From Saprospiraceae bacterium (GTDB lineage Bacteria; Bacteroidota; Bacteroidia; Chitinophagales; Saprospiraceae): 37,230 nucleotides of DNA. Positions 18,077-26,924 of this stretch are shown in pieces. Under the pieces are notes generated by a model. It was not told where the DNA came from. It saw only the letters and a list, made by a program, of their open reading frames with translations, and did no database searches. The stretch lies in the NCBI GenBank assembly GCA_020629915.1, contig JAHDCK010000004.1, forward strand, positions 1 to 37,230, given 5' to 3'. The translations under genes and the position numbers were made by a program. Position 1 is the first letter of the stretch. Each line of letters starts with the position of its first letter.

Positions 18077-19081
18077 TTGAAAAAACATTTTATTAAATAT
18101 ATTTTTCTATTTTTTGTCCTTTTCTTTTCTCTGGGAATGGAAGCCCAAAGTCAGGGGCGACTCAATCAGTTATTTACTCCGGCAGATACTTTCAACAAGG
18201 CTCGGTTTTGGGCCTTGAATGGGACGGCTGCTGTGGGTTATTCCGGTGCGGTTTATGGTTTAAGTCAAATTTGGTATGCTCAGTTTGAGCAGTCTTCTTT
18301 TCATTTTTTTAATGATATGGGAGAATGGAAAGACATGGACAAAGCCGGGCATCTCTTTACGGCGTACTTTGAAACGAAGTGGGCGACACAGGCTTATCGC
18401 TGGACAGGCGTAGAGAATAAAAAAGCAATTTGGTTGGGTGGAATGGTCGGTACTTTATTTCAAAGTACGATAGAAGTGATGGATGGATTTTCCGCAAAAT
18501 GGGGGTTTTCCCTTGGCGATTTTGCTTTTAATACCGCTGGTTCGGCTCTGTATATGGGTCAGGAATTTACCTGGGGGGAGCAACGGATTTTATTAAAATA
18601 TTCTGCGCATTTGGTGGATCATCCTGACTTGACAGTTGCTCATTCGGATGGAACGCGTTATCCGCTTCGGCAAAGAGTAGATGAATTGTATGGAACGAGT
18701 TTTCCGGAGTTGATTTTGAAAGATTATAACGGAGTGACGGTTTGGGTATCCGGAAATATTCATGCTTTTTTACCTGAAGATAAAAAAGGAAGATTTCCGC
18801 CCTGGCTGAATGTCGCGGTAGGTTATGGAGCCGAAAATATGTATGGCGGCTTTGCTAATGAATGGGAAGATGAGGCGGGACGTACTTTTATTCTACCCTC
18901 AAATGACCTCGAACCGGTTCGGCAATTTTACCTGGCTCCTGATATTGATTTTACAAAAATTAAAACCAGGCACAAATCCCTGAAATTTTTCTTTTCTTTG
19001 CTAAACGTTTTAAAAATGCCTTCCCCTGCGCTTGAATTAAATTCAAAAGGAAAATTAAAATTCCACCCCTTTTATTTTTAG
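18077..19081 (+). CDS. DUF2279 family exported protein
   Basis: 334 residues using a TTG start (KKHFIKYIFLFFVLFF...), 4 bp after the mutase stop; no upstream ATG gives the signal peptide, which ends near MEAQSQ. The region 50-190 matches DUF2279 (YfiM-like): FFNDMGEWKDMDKAGHLFTAY, WLGGMVGTLFQSTIEVMDGFSAKWGFSLGDFAFNTAGSALY. Here Asp/His pairs (DKAGH) and small hydrophobic helices suggest an envelope protein. The C-terminal third (VAVGYGAENMYGGFANEW) looks barrel- or membrane-associated. Co-transcribed with the mutase. Function is unknown. Confidence 0.87.
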   Translation: MKKHFIKYIFLFFVLFFSLGMEAQSQGRLNQLFTPADTFNKARFWALNGTAAVGYSGAVYGLSQIWYAQFEQSSFHFFNDMGEWKDMDKAGHLFTAYFETKWATQAYRWTGVENKKAIWLGGMVGTLFQSTIEVMDGFSAKWGFSLGDFAFNTAGSALYMGQEFTWGEQRILLKYSAHLVDHPDLTVAHSDGTRYPLRQRVDELYGTSFPELILKDYNGVTVWVSGNIHAFLPEDKKGRFPPWLNVAVGYGAENMYGGFANEWEDEAGRTFILPSNDLEPVRQFYLAPDIDFTKIKTRHKSLKFFFSLLNVLKMPSPALELNSKGKLKFHPFYF

Positions 19082-19092
19082 CTAACGTACTG

Positions 19093-19109
19093 CGACCGCG
19101 CTGCGGTCG
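19093..19109 (+). terminator. Hairpin after the mutase-DUF2279 unit
   Basis: CGACCGC pairs with GCGGTCG around GCT, 12 bp after the stop, followed by TTTGGTTTACTTTTTT. The T tract is broken, so termination is probably partial and the next gene at 19147 may be read through. Confidence 0.5.
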
Positions 19110-19146
19110 TTTGGTTTACTTTTTTAATTATTTATTTTAAAAACTA

Positions 19147-19644
19147 ATGAAAACGATCACCTTAACCTTTGATTTGTTTCTTGAATTATTCCCGGAAGCG
19201 GACTTGCCTTTAACTTTTTCTACAGAAACGCACCACCAGATCAATGCAGAAAATAACCCGATGCCCGTTCCCTTTATGGAACATTTTATTGCACCGCTGC
19301 TGGATAATCCAATTGATGAGTTTACAGAAGTTACGCCTTGTTTTCGGTTAAAAGATACGTATGATTTTCATGCCTTTATTTTTTGGGTGGGTGATTTACT
19401 TACTAAAAAGTTTTACCTGGCTACTTTTGATAAAAAGGGAAATCTCATTGATAAAACTTTCCTAGCCGGAACTATTTCAGATAAGCACCTGTTAACTCAG
19501 GTAGTAGCAACCATAGAAGATGATTGGCTGATTTATGTTGCAGAAGGCTACTCCGACCTACGCGATCTCTCCCGATTTGATGCTTCCTCCAATAAAATAT
19601 TTAATTTAGAATTGTTAGGTGATGGTAAAATTGTAAAAATTTAG
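19147..19644 (+). CDS. Hypothetical protein, 165 aa
   Basis: I do not recognise this family. The 165-residue acidic protein has no signal peptide or membrane segment. It reads as a mixed alpha/beta cytosolic protein (MKTITLTFDLFLELFPEADLPLTF, FHAFIFWVGDLLTKKFYLATFDKKG, TQVVATIEDDWLIYVAEGYSDL). The start is supported by an A-rich leader and a unique open frame. It lies 66 bp after the DUF2279 gene on the same strand and is followed by a gene-free stretch. Confidence 0.7.
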   Translation: MKTITLTFDLFLELFPEADLPLTFSTETHHQINAENNPMPVPFMEHFIAPLLDNPIDEFTEVTPCFRLKDTYDFHAFIFWVGDLLTKKFYLATFDKKGNLIDKTFLAGTISDKHLLTQVVATIEDDWLIYVAEGYSDLRDLSRFDASSNKIFNLELLGDGKIVKI

Positions 19645-19780
19645 GAGTATTCTCCTAATTTACTCCGTCTTAGGTATAGTTATGGTTATATTAGGGTTTG
19701 TCTCTGTTGTGCAATTTGCTTAGAAATTGTTTTTATAATCGTTATTTTCCTGTGATATGGCTTTGAGGTCCTGCGTTTTC

Positions 19781-19856
19781 TGTCAGGCAAGGACGCGTGA
19801 CGGAGCATCACCCCCTGGCTGCCTTCCGATGGAGCTGTCAGGTAGGACATCTGACA
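19781..19856. repeat. REP-like TGTCAGG...CTGACA motif pair
   Basis: The 384-bp gap 19645-20028 has no gene. It contains TGTCAGGCAAGGACGCGTGA at 19781 and, inverted in sense, TGTCAG-GTAGGACAT-CTGACA at 19836-19856. The second closely resembles the core of the nested palindrome at 4153-4210. The two loci suggest a dispersed palindromic family in this genome. Confidence 0.5.
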
Positions 19857-19916
19857 AGAAAAGAGGAGGACAAAACATTTTTGGTTCTGTATGATTTCAT
19901 TTGGTTTCTAATATGG

Positions 19917-19949
19917 AAATCTGCCATTTTTTGAAAAAATGGCAGATTT
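19917..19949. terminator. Perfect bidirectional hairpin before rnr
   Basis: AAATCTGCCATTTTTT (19917-19932) is followed after one base by its exact complement (19934-19949). With T/A tracts inside the stem it can stop transcription in either direction and separates the upstream genes from rnr. Confidence 0.7.
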
Positions 19950-20028
19950 AACAACAAGGCATTAATGCTTACTGACTAAAAGAAATCACATTGACCCACA
20001 TTTTAAAAATATTATTAAAAAATTATAA

Positions 20029-22182
20029 ATGTCAAAAAAGAAAAAAAGTATAAAAGGACAAAAACTGAATTCCCATGCACTGGGCGGTGAAATTGTCAAA
20101 TTATTTAAAAGACATCCGAAAAAACGCTTTACGGCACGACAAATTATAAAGAAATTAAAAATTGAAAATAATAAAGATTCTGTAGAAGGCGCACTGGAAA
20201 AATTGCTGTCTAAAGGGAAAATCTTTGAGGCGAAAGCCGGAACGTATGCCATCGATCGGAATACGAAAACATCAGATGGTGGCCTAACGGAAGGCGTAGT
20301 GGATATGACCCGGCAGGGAGATGCTTTTGTCATTACGGATGACCTTTCCATGGATATTCACGTTTCTGCCCGAAAGCTGAACTCGGCACTGGATGGCGAT
20401 CGGGTGCGGGTGCAATATTATTTTAATAAAACCGGCAAGAAACCTGAAGGGGAAGTTATGACCGTGGTAGAACGCCGTACTGAACATTTCATAGGCGACC
20501 TTCAACTCTCCAAAAATTTTGGATTTGTTATACCTGACAACTACAAGGCCGCCATGGATATTTATGTTCCGCTGGAGGAAATTAACGGGGCGAAGAACGG
20601 CGACAAAGTAATTGTGAAAGTTACCCAATGGGCTAGCGGCAAAATGAAAAGCCCGGTGGGAACGATTACGGCTTCGCTCGGACAGGAAGGCGATAACGAA
20701 ATTGCGATGAAGTCTATATTGGTGCAAAAAGGTTTTGACCTGAGTTTCCCCAAGGAGGTTTGGAAAGAATCCGAAGCATTGGGAGAAGAGATTTCTGAGG
20801 ATGAAATTGCAAAGCGTCGGGATTTTAGAACGATTACGACGTTTACAATCGACCCGGATACGGCTAAGGATTTTGATGATGCTCTTTCCTTGGAATATTT
20901 AGAAAATGGCGATTATGAAATTGGGGTGCACATTGCAGATGTAACGCATTATGTTCGACCCAAAACGGAATTGGACAACGAGGCTTATCGTCGTTCTACT
21001 TCGGTTTATTTGGTGGATCGGGTATCTCCGATGTTGCCGGAGAAATTATCGAATGGTTTGTGTTCGCTGCGACCGAATGAGGACAAGCTGACTTTTTCTG
21101 CGGTTTTTACCTTTGATAAAAATGATAAAATCACGAAGAAGTGGTTTGGGAAAACGATCATTCATTCGGATCGGCGTTTTACCTACGAGGAAGCGCAGGA
21201 AAGAATTGAGTCTGGTGAAGGCGATTTTGCTTCGGAGATCCGCAAGCTGAATCGGGTGGCACTGAAGCTCAGAAAAGCCAAATTTAAAAAAGGAGCGATT
21301 GCCTTTGAGTCGCCGGAAGTCAAATTCAAACTGGATGAAGATGGAACGCCCTTGTATGTTTATGTCAAGGAGCGGAAAGAGGCGCACATGATGATTGAAG
21401 ATTTTATGTTGTTGGCTAACAAGGAAGTGGCTAAATATATTTATAAAAAAGGGAAGGACGCACAGGAAGTCCCTTTCGTTTATCGGGTACACGATTTGCC
21501 GGGGCCGGATAAGCTGGGAGAGTTTGCGCGGTTTGCTGCGGAGATGGGTTTTAAAATGGATCTTTCGACGCCTCAGCAAATTGCCAAGTCTTTTAATCGG
21601 CTAGCATTGGAAAAAGAAAAACATCCACAGTTGGAAATCCTGGCACCGCTCGCTATCCGAACGATGGCCAAGGCGGAATATACGACTGAAAATATTGGTC
21701 ACTACGGTTTGGCATTTGAGTTTTATGCGCATTTTACCTCTCCTATCCGCCGATATGCGGATGTGTTGGTGCATAGAATTTTAGAAAAAAATCTGGACGG
21801 AACCTATCGGGAAAATAAAGCAAAGCTGGAAGCGAAGTGCAAGCACATTTCTCAGCAGGAGCGCAAGGCGATGGAGGCCGAGCGGGAATCTGTCAAATAC
21901 AAGCAGGTGGAGTTTATGGAAAATCATATTGGGGATGAATTTGACGGATTGATTTCCGGGATGATTGACCGGGGATTTTTTGTAGAAATTATAGAAAACC
22001 GCTGCGAGGGATTGATTGGGTTTGAGCAATTGAATGAGGGTTTTGCGCTGAGTGAAGGAAGGATGAAAGCCACGGGCAGAAAGTCCGGCCGGGTGATAAA
22101 AATGGGTGATACGGTTCGGGTAAAAATTACGGGAACGGATTTATCCAGGCGATTGATTGATATGGAGCTGGTTTCGGAGTAG
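20029..22182 (+). CDS. rnr: Ribonuclease R
   Basis: 717 residues. This 3'-5' exoribonuclease degrades structured RNA. Layout: a Lys-rich N-terminus with a winged-helix region (about 15-75, KRFTARQIIKKLKIENNKDS), cold-shock domains (about 85-230), the RNB catalytic domain (about 265-590) and an S1 domain at the C-terminus (about 630-715, GDEFDGLISGMIDRGFFVEI). The catalytic Asp cluster is DPDTAKDFDDAL with Asp275, Asp281, Asp283 and Asp284; PIRRYADVLVHR closes the active site. Isolated by a strong hairpin upstream; a kinase gene with its own promoter follows. Confidence 0.97.
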   Translation: MSKKKKSIKGQKLNSHALGGEIVKLFKRHPKKRFTARQIIKKLKIENNKDSVEGALEKLLSKGKIFEAKAGTYAIDRNTKTSDGGLTEGVVDMTRQGDAFVITDDLSMDIHVSARKLNSALDGDRVRVQYYFNKTGKKPEGEVMTVVERRTEHFIGDLQLSKNFGFVIPDNYKAAMDIYVPLEEINGAKNGDKVIVKVTQWASGKMKSPVGTITASLGQEGDNEIAMKSILVQKGFDLSFPKEVWKESEALGEEISEDEIAKRRDFRTITTFTIDPDTAKDFDDALSLEYLENGDYEIGVHIADVTHYVRPKTELDNEAYRRSTSVYLVDRVSPMLPEKLSNGLCSLRPNEDKLTFSAVFTFDKNDKITKKWFGKTIIHSDRRFTYEEAQERIESGEGDFASEIRKLNRVALKLRKAKFKKGAIAFESPEVKFKLDEDGTPLYVYVKERKEAHMMIEDFMLLANKEVAKYIYKKGKDAQEVPFVYRVHDLPGPDKLGEFARFAAEMGFKMDLSTPQQIAKSFNRLALEKEKHPQLEILAPLAIRTMAKAEYTTENIGHYGLAFEFYAHFTSPIRRYADVLVHRILEKNLDGTYRENKAKLEAKCKHISQQERKAMEAERESVKYKQVEFMENHIGDEFDGLISGMIDRGFFVEIIENRCEGLIGFEQLNEGFALSEGRMKATGRKSGRVIKMGDTVRVKITGTDLSRRLIDMELVSE

Positions 22183-22230
22183 AAATTCTTATACGAAGAA
22201 TACGGTTTTGATGTACCTTTCATTTGTTTT

Positions 22231-22259
22231 TTTGAGATTAGCAATTTTTAGTATATTTG
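22231..22259 (+). promoter_or_regulatory. Promoter of the histidine kinase gene
   Basis: TTTG (22231-22234), 17 bp, TATATTTG (22252-22259), matching the Bacteroidota -33 and TAnnTTTG elements, about 50 bp before the ATG at 22308. Confidence 0.6.
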
Positions 22260-22307
22260 AGAAAACATTAAAGCTCCCTCTGTTACACATCGCAATATTC
22301 TAATTGA

Positions 22308-24404
22308 ATGGCAACCGCACTTCGACATTGGTGGGACACAATTTCAAATCTTGGTATTCAGGAGGAGTTCCCTCACCTGAAGAAAAAACGCATACGTTTT
22401 ATTAACCAGCTATGCGTCATCGCGAACACCATTAATATTGTTGTTTTAGTTACTTATGTTTTCCTGGGAGAATTTTCCAGCAGCTTTGTTGTAGTCGCCA
22501 GTATTATTTTTAATGCTATTCCCATTATTCTTAATATAAATTATTTTTACAAGGGAGCGGCAATATTTTTTCTCAGTCAACTTTCATTGATTACGATTTC
22601 TCTTGCCTTTTCTATCGGGGAAAAAGCTCAACCGGAGATTGTGTTTCTGCTGTTGCCTGTCGTTATTTTAATTTTATTTTCGGAGCGATGGCTTCAGTTC
22701 TTCCTTTTTATTTTGAATGCACTTTTTTACCTCACCTGCATTTATATATATAATAATTTTGAACCTGCTATTTCCATTGGTTACCCCACGGCGGTGCGTG
22801 TTTTCAATTTTCTAACCATTTCGGGTCTGGTCTTTTTTCTGATTGATTTTTTCTTCTCGGAGGTACAGCGATCCGCGGATACGGCCAATCAGTTATTGGA
22901 GGAAATCCAAACTAAGAACGTGAAAATTGAACAGCGGGAAAGAGAGATGAAAATCATTACGGATGCTTTGCCTGCCTGCATTTCGCATGTAGGAGAAGAT
23001 TATAAGTATAAATTTAATAATGCTACTTATGAAAAGTGGTTTGGAATAAACCCAACTGAAACGGTGGGCAAACACATTCAGGAGGTGATTGGGGATAAAA
23101 CTTTTAAGGAGGAAAAAACGCTGTTTGACACGGCGCTCTCCGGTAATCTGGTGACCTATGAAAAAGTGGGTACCTTCTCTAATGGCGAACAAAGGATGAT
23201 GCAAATTTCTTTTATCCCGGGATTAAAACAAAATAAAAAACATTCAAGTTTTTTTGTTTTTATTGAGGATGTCACGCTACTGAAAACACAGGAACAAGAA
23301 TTAAAGAAAGCCAATGAAGAGTTGATTGCCGGGATGGGTATTGTAAAAAAAGCGAACGCTGCTGCGCTTGCTAATGAGCGTTATATCAAATCCATTATTT
23401 CTCAAATGCCGATCATCCTTTTTGTGCTTGAACCCACCGGGCAGATCAAATTGATGGAAGGAAGTGGTTTGGATAGTTTGAATCTACATTCCGGGGAGAT
23501 GATTGGGCAGTCTGTTTATACTTTGGGTGGAATGATAGATGAAAAAGTTTCTGTAGAAAAAGCTCTACAAGGAGAAAAAGTTTCTTTTGAGTCCTGGACA
23601 AATAATCTTTGTTTTGATACAACTTTTTCTCCTGTGTTTGATGAAAATAATCAATTTTTATATACAATTGGCATATCTGTTGACATTACCGAGCGGGAAA
23701 TTATACAGCAGAAACTGGAAGAGTCCAACGAGTCGTTGAAAAATTTTGCTTATGTGGCCTCGCATGATTTGCAGGAACCCTTACGGATGATTCACGGTTT
23801 TGGGCAGTTGTTGGAAATGGAAAACAAAGATAATCTGGATGACGAAAGCAAGCAGTATATTCACTTTATGACAGATGCTGCCAGCCGGATGTCCAAGCTG
23901 CTCAACGACTTGCTTGATTATTCTACCCTAGGAAAAGGATTTGAGAATCCGGAGGAAATCCAATTGGATGCAGTCTTGGAAGATGTGAAAAATAATTTAA
24001 AACTCAAGCTGGAGGAAACCGGAACCAAACTCCTTTACGATGCTCTTCCTAGTGTGGCAGGTTTTCATTCTTTACTGGCTCAATTATTTCAAAATATTAT
24101 ATCTAATGGAATTAAATTCCAGAAAAAAGCTAATGTCCCCGAAATAAAAATCTCTACAAAAACGGAAGGGAATTTTTACTACATCACCATTGCAGACAAT
24201 GGCATTGGAATAGAAGAAGAAAATATATCAAAAATATTTGGTATTTTTAATCGCCTGCACAAAAAGACGGAATTTAAAGGGTCGGGAATTGGATTGGCGA
24301 CTTGTAAAAAAATTGTTGAGAAACACGGCGGAAAAATCTGGGTGACTTCGGTTTACGGCGAAGGCACCACTTTTCATTTTACCTTACCCATCTTTAGAAA
24401 ATAA
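22308..24404 (+). CDS. Six-TM PAS sensor histidine kinase
   Basis: 698 residues. Six hydrophobic segments at about 30-190 (LCVIANTINIVVLVTYVFLG, FVVVASIIFNAIPIILNINY, IFFLSQLSLITISLAFSI, IVFLLLPVVILILF, WLQFFLFILNALFYLTCIYI, VFNFLTISGLVFFLIDFFF), then a coiled linker, two PAS domains (about 215-325 and 355-465), a HisKA domain (FAYVASHDLQEPLRMIHGFG, phosphoacceptor His486) and a HATPase domain (NIISNGIKFQ, DNGIGIEEENISKIFGIFNR, GSGIGLATCKKIV). It should autophosphorylate in response to a membrane or PAS-bound signal. No response regulator is adjacent, so it is an orphan kinase. Convergent with pth, 2 bp apart. Confidence 0.94.
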   Translation: MATALRHWWDTISNLGIQEEFPHLKKKRIRFINQLCVIANTINIVVLVTYVFLGEFSSSFVVVASIIFNAIPIILNINYFYKGAAIFFLSQLSLITISLAFSIGEKAQPEIVFLLLPVVILILFSERWLQFFLFILNALFYLTCIYIYNNFEPAISIGYPTAVRVFNFLTISGLVFFLIDFFFSEVQRSADTANQLLEEIQTKNVKIEQREREMKIITDALPACISHVGEDYKYKFNNATYEKWFGINPTETVGKHIQEVIGDKTFKEEKTLFDTALSGNLVTYEKVGTFSNGEQRMMQISFIPGLKQNKKHSSFFVFIEDVTLLKTQEQELKKANEELIAGMGIVKKANAAALANERYIKSIISQMPIILFVLEPTGQIKLMEGSGLDSLNLHSGEMIGQSVYTLGGMIDEKVSVEKALQGEKVSFESWTNNLCFDTTFSPVFDENNQFLYTIGISVDITEREIIQQKLEESNESLKNFAYVASHDLQEPLRMIHGFGQLLEMENKDNLDDESKQYIHFMTDAASRMSKLLNDLLDYSTLGKGFENPEEIQLDAVLEDVKNNLKLKLEETGTKLLYDALPSVAGFHSLLAQLFQNIISNGIKFQKKANVPEIKISTKTEGNFYYITIADNGIGIEEENISKIFGIFNRLHKKTEFKGSGIGLATCKKIVEKHGGKIWVTSVYGEGTTFHFTLPIFRK

Positions 24405-24406
24405 TA

Positions 24407-25027
24407 TTATTTTTTATTGAATTTATTCATGGTAAATTGCAATCCGATTGTTCCAAATGCCTTGATGGTTTCGGTGGCGTGTTTGATAATTTCCGGGAGT
24501 TTATCTCTTTCCGCCTCCGACCACTTTCCCAGTACAAAATCGACCTGCTGTCCTTTGTGATAATCATTTCCAATGCCAATTCGAAGGCGCGCGTAATTAT
24601 TTCCACCCAATAATTGATCTATATTTTTTAATCCATTGTGTCCGCCATCTTTTCCTTTTCCTCTCAGGCGTTGTTGGCCAAATTGAAGATTCAAATCATC
24701 CAGAACGACCAGTAGGTTACTCCGTTGAATATTTTTTTTGGTCATCCAGTGGCGAACGGCTTTTCCGCTCAGGTTCATATAGGTGGAGGGTTTTAATAAA
24801 ACGAAGGTGCGCCCCTTGTGCTTGAATTCAGCGAGGTCGCCGTGAGAATCATTTTTAAAGGTTACCTCAAACTCTTTAGCCAAAGCATCCACTACATCAA
24901 AGCCAATATTATGTCGGGTATGGTCGTAATCTGCGCCCATGTTGCCTAGCCCTGCAATCAGGTATTTCATAGGATCGGGTTCCGGTTTTTTAAATAAATT
25001 TCCAAACAAGTTTTTTAACCAACTCAT
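24407..25027 (-). CDS. pth: Peptidyl-tRNA hydrolase with short N-terminal extension
   Basis: 206 residues. It recycles peptidyl-tRNA by cutting the peptide from tRNA. Core motifs start at Met20: KYLIAGLGNMGADYDHTRHN with catalytic His39, LLKPSTYMNLSGKAV, VVLDDLNLQFGQQRLRGKGK and GGHNGLKNID. The first 19 residues (MSWLKNLFGNLFKKPEPDP) are an amphipathic extension absent from most Pth proteins; translation from Met20 (ATG 24968-24970) would give a standard 187-residue enzyme. The start remains open. It converges on the kinase gene. Confidence 0.95.
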   Translation of the reverse strand: MSWLKNLFGNLFKKPEPDPMKYLIAGLGNMGADYDHTRHNIGFDVVDALAKEFEVTFKNDSHGDLAEFKHKGRTFVLLKPSTYMNLSGKAVRHWMTKKNIQRSNLLVVLDDLNLQFGQQRLRGKGKDGGHNGLKNIDQLLGGNNYARLRIGIGNDYHKGQQVDFVLGKWSEAERDKLPEIIKHATETIKAFGTIGLQFTMNKFNKK

Positions 25028-25068
25028 GCTTTTGGTTTTAGTGCAAAGTTAATGCCTTTTAATGTAAG

Positions 25069-25099
25069 TTGAGATAAATACTAAAAATTCCTACCTTTG
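25069..25099 (+). promoter_or_regulatory. Promoter of the amidase-GNAT operon
   Basis: TTG (25069-25071), 20 bp, TACCTTTG (25092-25099), a good match to the Bacteroidota promoter. It places the transcript start near 25106 and so excludes the in-frame TTG start at 25097 for the following gene. Confidence 0.7.
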
Positions 25100-25171
25100 T
25101 TTATTGTAAACAACCAGAATCTTGAACGCTCTCCGGCACCATCACTTTTAATTCTTTCAAGCTTATCTGTT

Positions 25172-26386
25172 ATGTCATTTTTTATTAAAATTTCTTTTAT
25201 TTTAAAAATATTATTTCTTGTTTCAATTTCCTGCTTTGCACAGGAAATTGAATTTATACAAACGCAAGCGCAAAAAGGCGATGGTGTTTTTAAAATTTTG
25301 GATCGCTACCAAATAAAAGGCAATAAATGCAATATTAAAAAATTCTATTCTATAAACAAGCTCAAGAAAAAGAGTACCATAAAGATTGGAAAAACATATT
25401 ATTTACCCATATATAATTATGCCTATGATGGAAAATCCATCCGCACAACGATTGGGATCGATGATTGGGACAGAGCGGTGCGCATCAAGCAGTTTAATGA
25501 GTCGCTTCGACAAGCCGGGGTAAAATCCGGAGGGTCTTATGACAAGTCCAAAATTCTTTGGGTCCCGCATCATGAGTTGGACTGTAAAACACCGGCGGCC
25601 GCTATCGTCATGGATAATAAAAATGTGGGGGAGAAAAAAAATAAGGCTGGCGAGTATCCTATCTTTGGGAAAAATCATAAAAAATTAAAATCTATAAGTA
25701 AAAAACTTAAGGGAAAAGTTTTTTACATCGTAGGAGGACATGGCGGGCCTGACCCCGGTGCCGTTGGCAAGCGAAGTGGGAAAAATTTGTGTGAGGATGA
25801 ATATGCTTATGATGTAGCCCTTCGCCTGACCAAAAAATTGATGGAAAACGGTGCTACGGCCTATATGATTACCCGGGATGCCAACGACGGGATTCGCTCC
25901 GGGGAGATTCTCCCTTGTGACTCAGATGAATATTGCTGGAAGAATTTGCAAATTCCAAGAAGTCAAAAGCCCCGTCTTTTTCAGCGATCAAATGCCATTA
26001 ATCAATTATATGAAAAACACAAAAAACTAGGGCAGCACCAACAATATGCCGTCGTGATTCACGTAGACTCCCGAAGTAAGGGTGAGCGAATCGATGTGTT
26101 TTTCTATCATCATCCAAATAGCAATAAAGGAAAAAAATTAGTAGAAACGCTTCATGGAACGATTGCCAAAAATTATAAAAAATACCAACCTAAGCGCGGT
26201 TATAAAGGTGTCGTCAAGGCTCGTGATTTGCACATGCTTAGGGAGACCACTCCAACAACTGCATTTATAGAATTAGGAAATATACGAAATAAAAATGACC
26301 AAAAGCGTTTTATTCTGGAAGCGAATCGGGAAGCATTAGCTAAGTGGCTTTATGAAGGCCTGGAAAAAGCAACCCTCAAAAAATGA
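25172..26386 (+). CDS. N-acetylmuramoyl-L-alanine amidase (Amidase_3) with LysM-like domain
   Basis: 404 residues from the ATG at 25172, which gives a clean signal peptide (MSFFIKISFILKILFLVSIS, cleaved near CFAQ) and follows the promoter. A LysM-like segment at about 28-75 (GDGVFKILDRYQI...FYSINKL...IGKTYYLPIY) would bind peptidoglycan. The Amidase_3 domain covers about 180-400, with zinc ligands in VGGHGGPDPGA and EDEYAYDVALRL and at VVIHVDSR, and the catalytic Glu in AFIELGNI. It cuts the amide bond between MurNAc and the stem peptide in the periplasm. The stop overlaps the next start (ATGA), so it is co-translated with the GNAT gene. Confidence 0.93.
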   Translation: MSFFIKISFILKILFLVSISCFAQEIEFIQTQAQKGDGVFKILDRYQIKGNKCNIKKFYSINKLKKKSTIKIGKTYYLPIYNYAYDGKSIRTTIGIDDWDRAVRIKQFNESLRQAGVKSGGSYDKSKILWVPHHELDCKTPAAAIVMDNKNVGEKKNKAGEYPIFGKNHKKLKSISKKLKGKVFYIVGGHGGPDPGAVGKRSGKNLCEDEYAYDVALRLTKKLMENGATAYMITRDANDGIRSGEILPCDSDEYCWKNLQIPRSQKPRLFQRSNAINQLYEKHKKLGQHQQYAVVIHVDSRSKGERIDVFFYHHPNSNKGKKLVETLHGTIAKNYKKYQPKRGYKGVVKARDLHMLRETTPTTAFIELGNIRNKNDQKRFILEANREALAKWLYEGLEKATLKK

Positions 26387-26880
26387 TTCGGTTAGGAATT
26401 TTGGAAGAGTCTGAAAAAATATTCAGCCTCTATCAGGCTTGCCGGAAAGAAATGGAACGGCAAGGATTTTTCAACTGGCATGATGATTACCCAAATCTTC
26501 AAACCATTGAAAAAGATATTCGTGAAAAAACAATTTTTGTTTTTGAATTAGAACAACATATCGCCGGAGTTATCACCTTAAACGAAACAGAAGATCCTGA
26601 ATATAAAAAAATTAAATGGTTGACGCCCAAAGAGAGGAGTTTAATTGTTCATCGTCTGGCTGTGCATCCGAATTTTCAGGGAAAAGGTTTGGCTTCAAAG
26701 CTGATGGATTTTGCGGAAGAAAAAGCAAGGGCGGAAAACTATCTTTCGGTTCGGCTGGATGCTTACAGCATCAATGAACGATTATTAAATTTTTACATAA
26801 AAAGAAATTATATCCAATTGGGCGAGGTATTTTTTGAAATGCCCGAATCTTTTATATGTTTTGAGTGGGTGTTAAAATAA
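26383..26880 (+). CDS. GNAT family N-acetyltransferase
   Basis: 165 residues. The acetyl-CoA binding motif is VHRLAVHPNFQGKGLASKLM, followed by SVRLDAYSINERLLNFYIKRNY, typical of GNAT motifs A and B. The N-terminal half (EKIFSLYQACRKEMERQGFFNWHDDYPNL) resembles small-molecule acetyltransferases. The substrate is unknown. Its start overlaps the amidase stop by 4 bp, and a perfect 17-bp terminator hairpin begins within its last codons. Confidence 0.93.
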   Translation: MIRLGILEESEKIFSLYQACRKEMERQGFFNWHDDYPNLQTIEKDIREKTIFVFELEQHIAGVITLNETEDPEYKKIKWLTPKERSLIVHRLAVHPNFQGKGLASKLMDFAEEKARAENYLSVRLDAYSINERLLNFYIKRNYIQLGEVFFEMPESFICFEWVLK

Positions 26881-26912
26881 GAGAAGCCGGACTTTGTCCG
26901 GCTTCTCTTATT
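26876..26912. terminator. Strong bidirectional terminator at the island boundary
   Basis: AATAAGAGAAGCCGGAC (26876-26892), a TTT loop and a perfect 17-bp complement (26896-26912), followed by TTTTT on one side and A-rich sequence on the other. It ends the amidase-GNAT operon on the plus strand and the MORN gene on the minus strand, marking the edge of the minus-strand accessory island. Confidence 0.92.
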
Positions 26913-26924
26913 TTTCAACATTTT

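Noticed and set aside
25097-25171. Upstream TTG start for the amidase
   Set aside because: It overlaps the promoter -7 element and would bury the signal peptide behind 25 polar residues; the ATG at 25172 gives a normal signal peptide.
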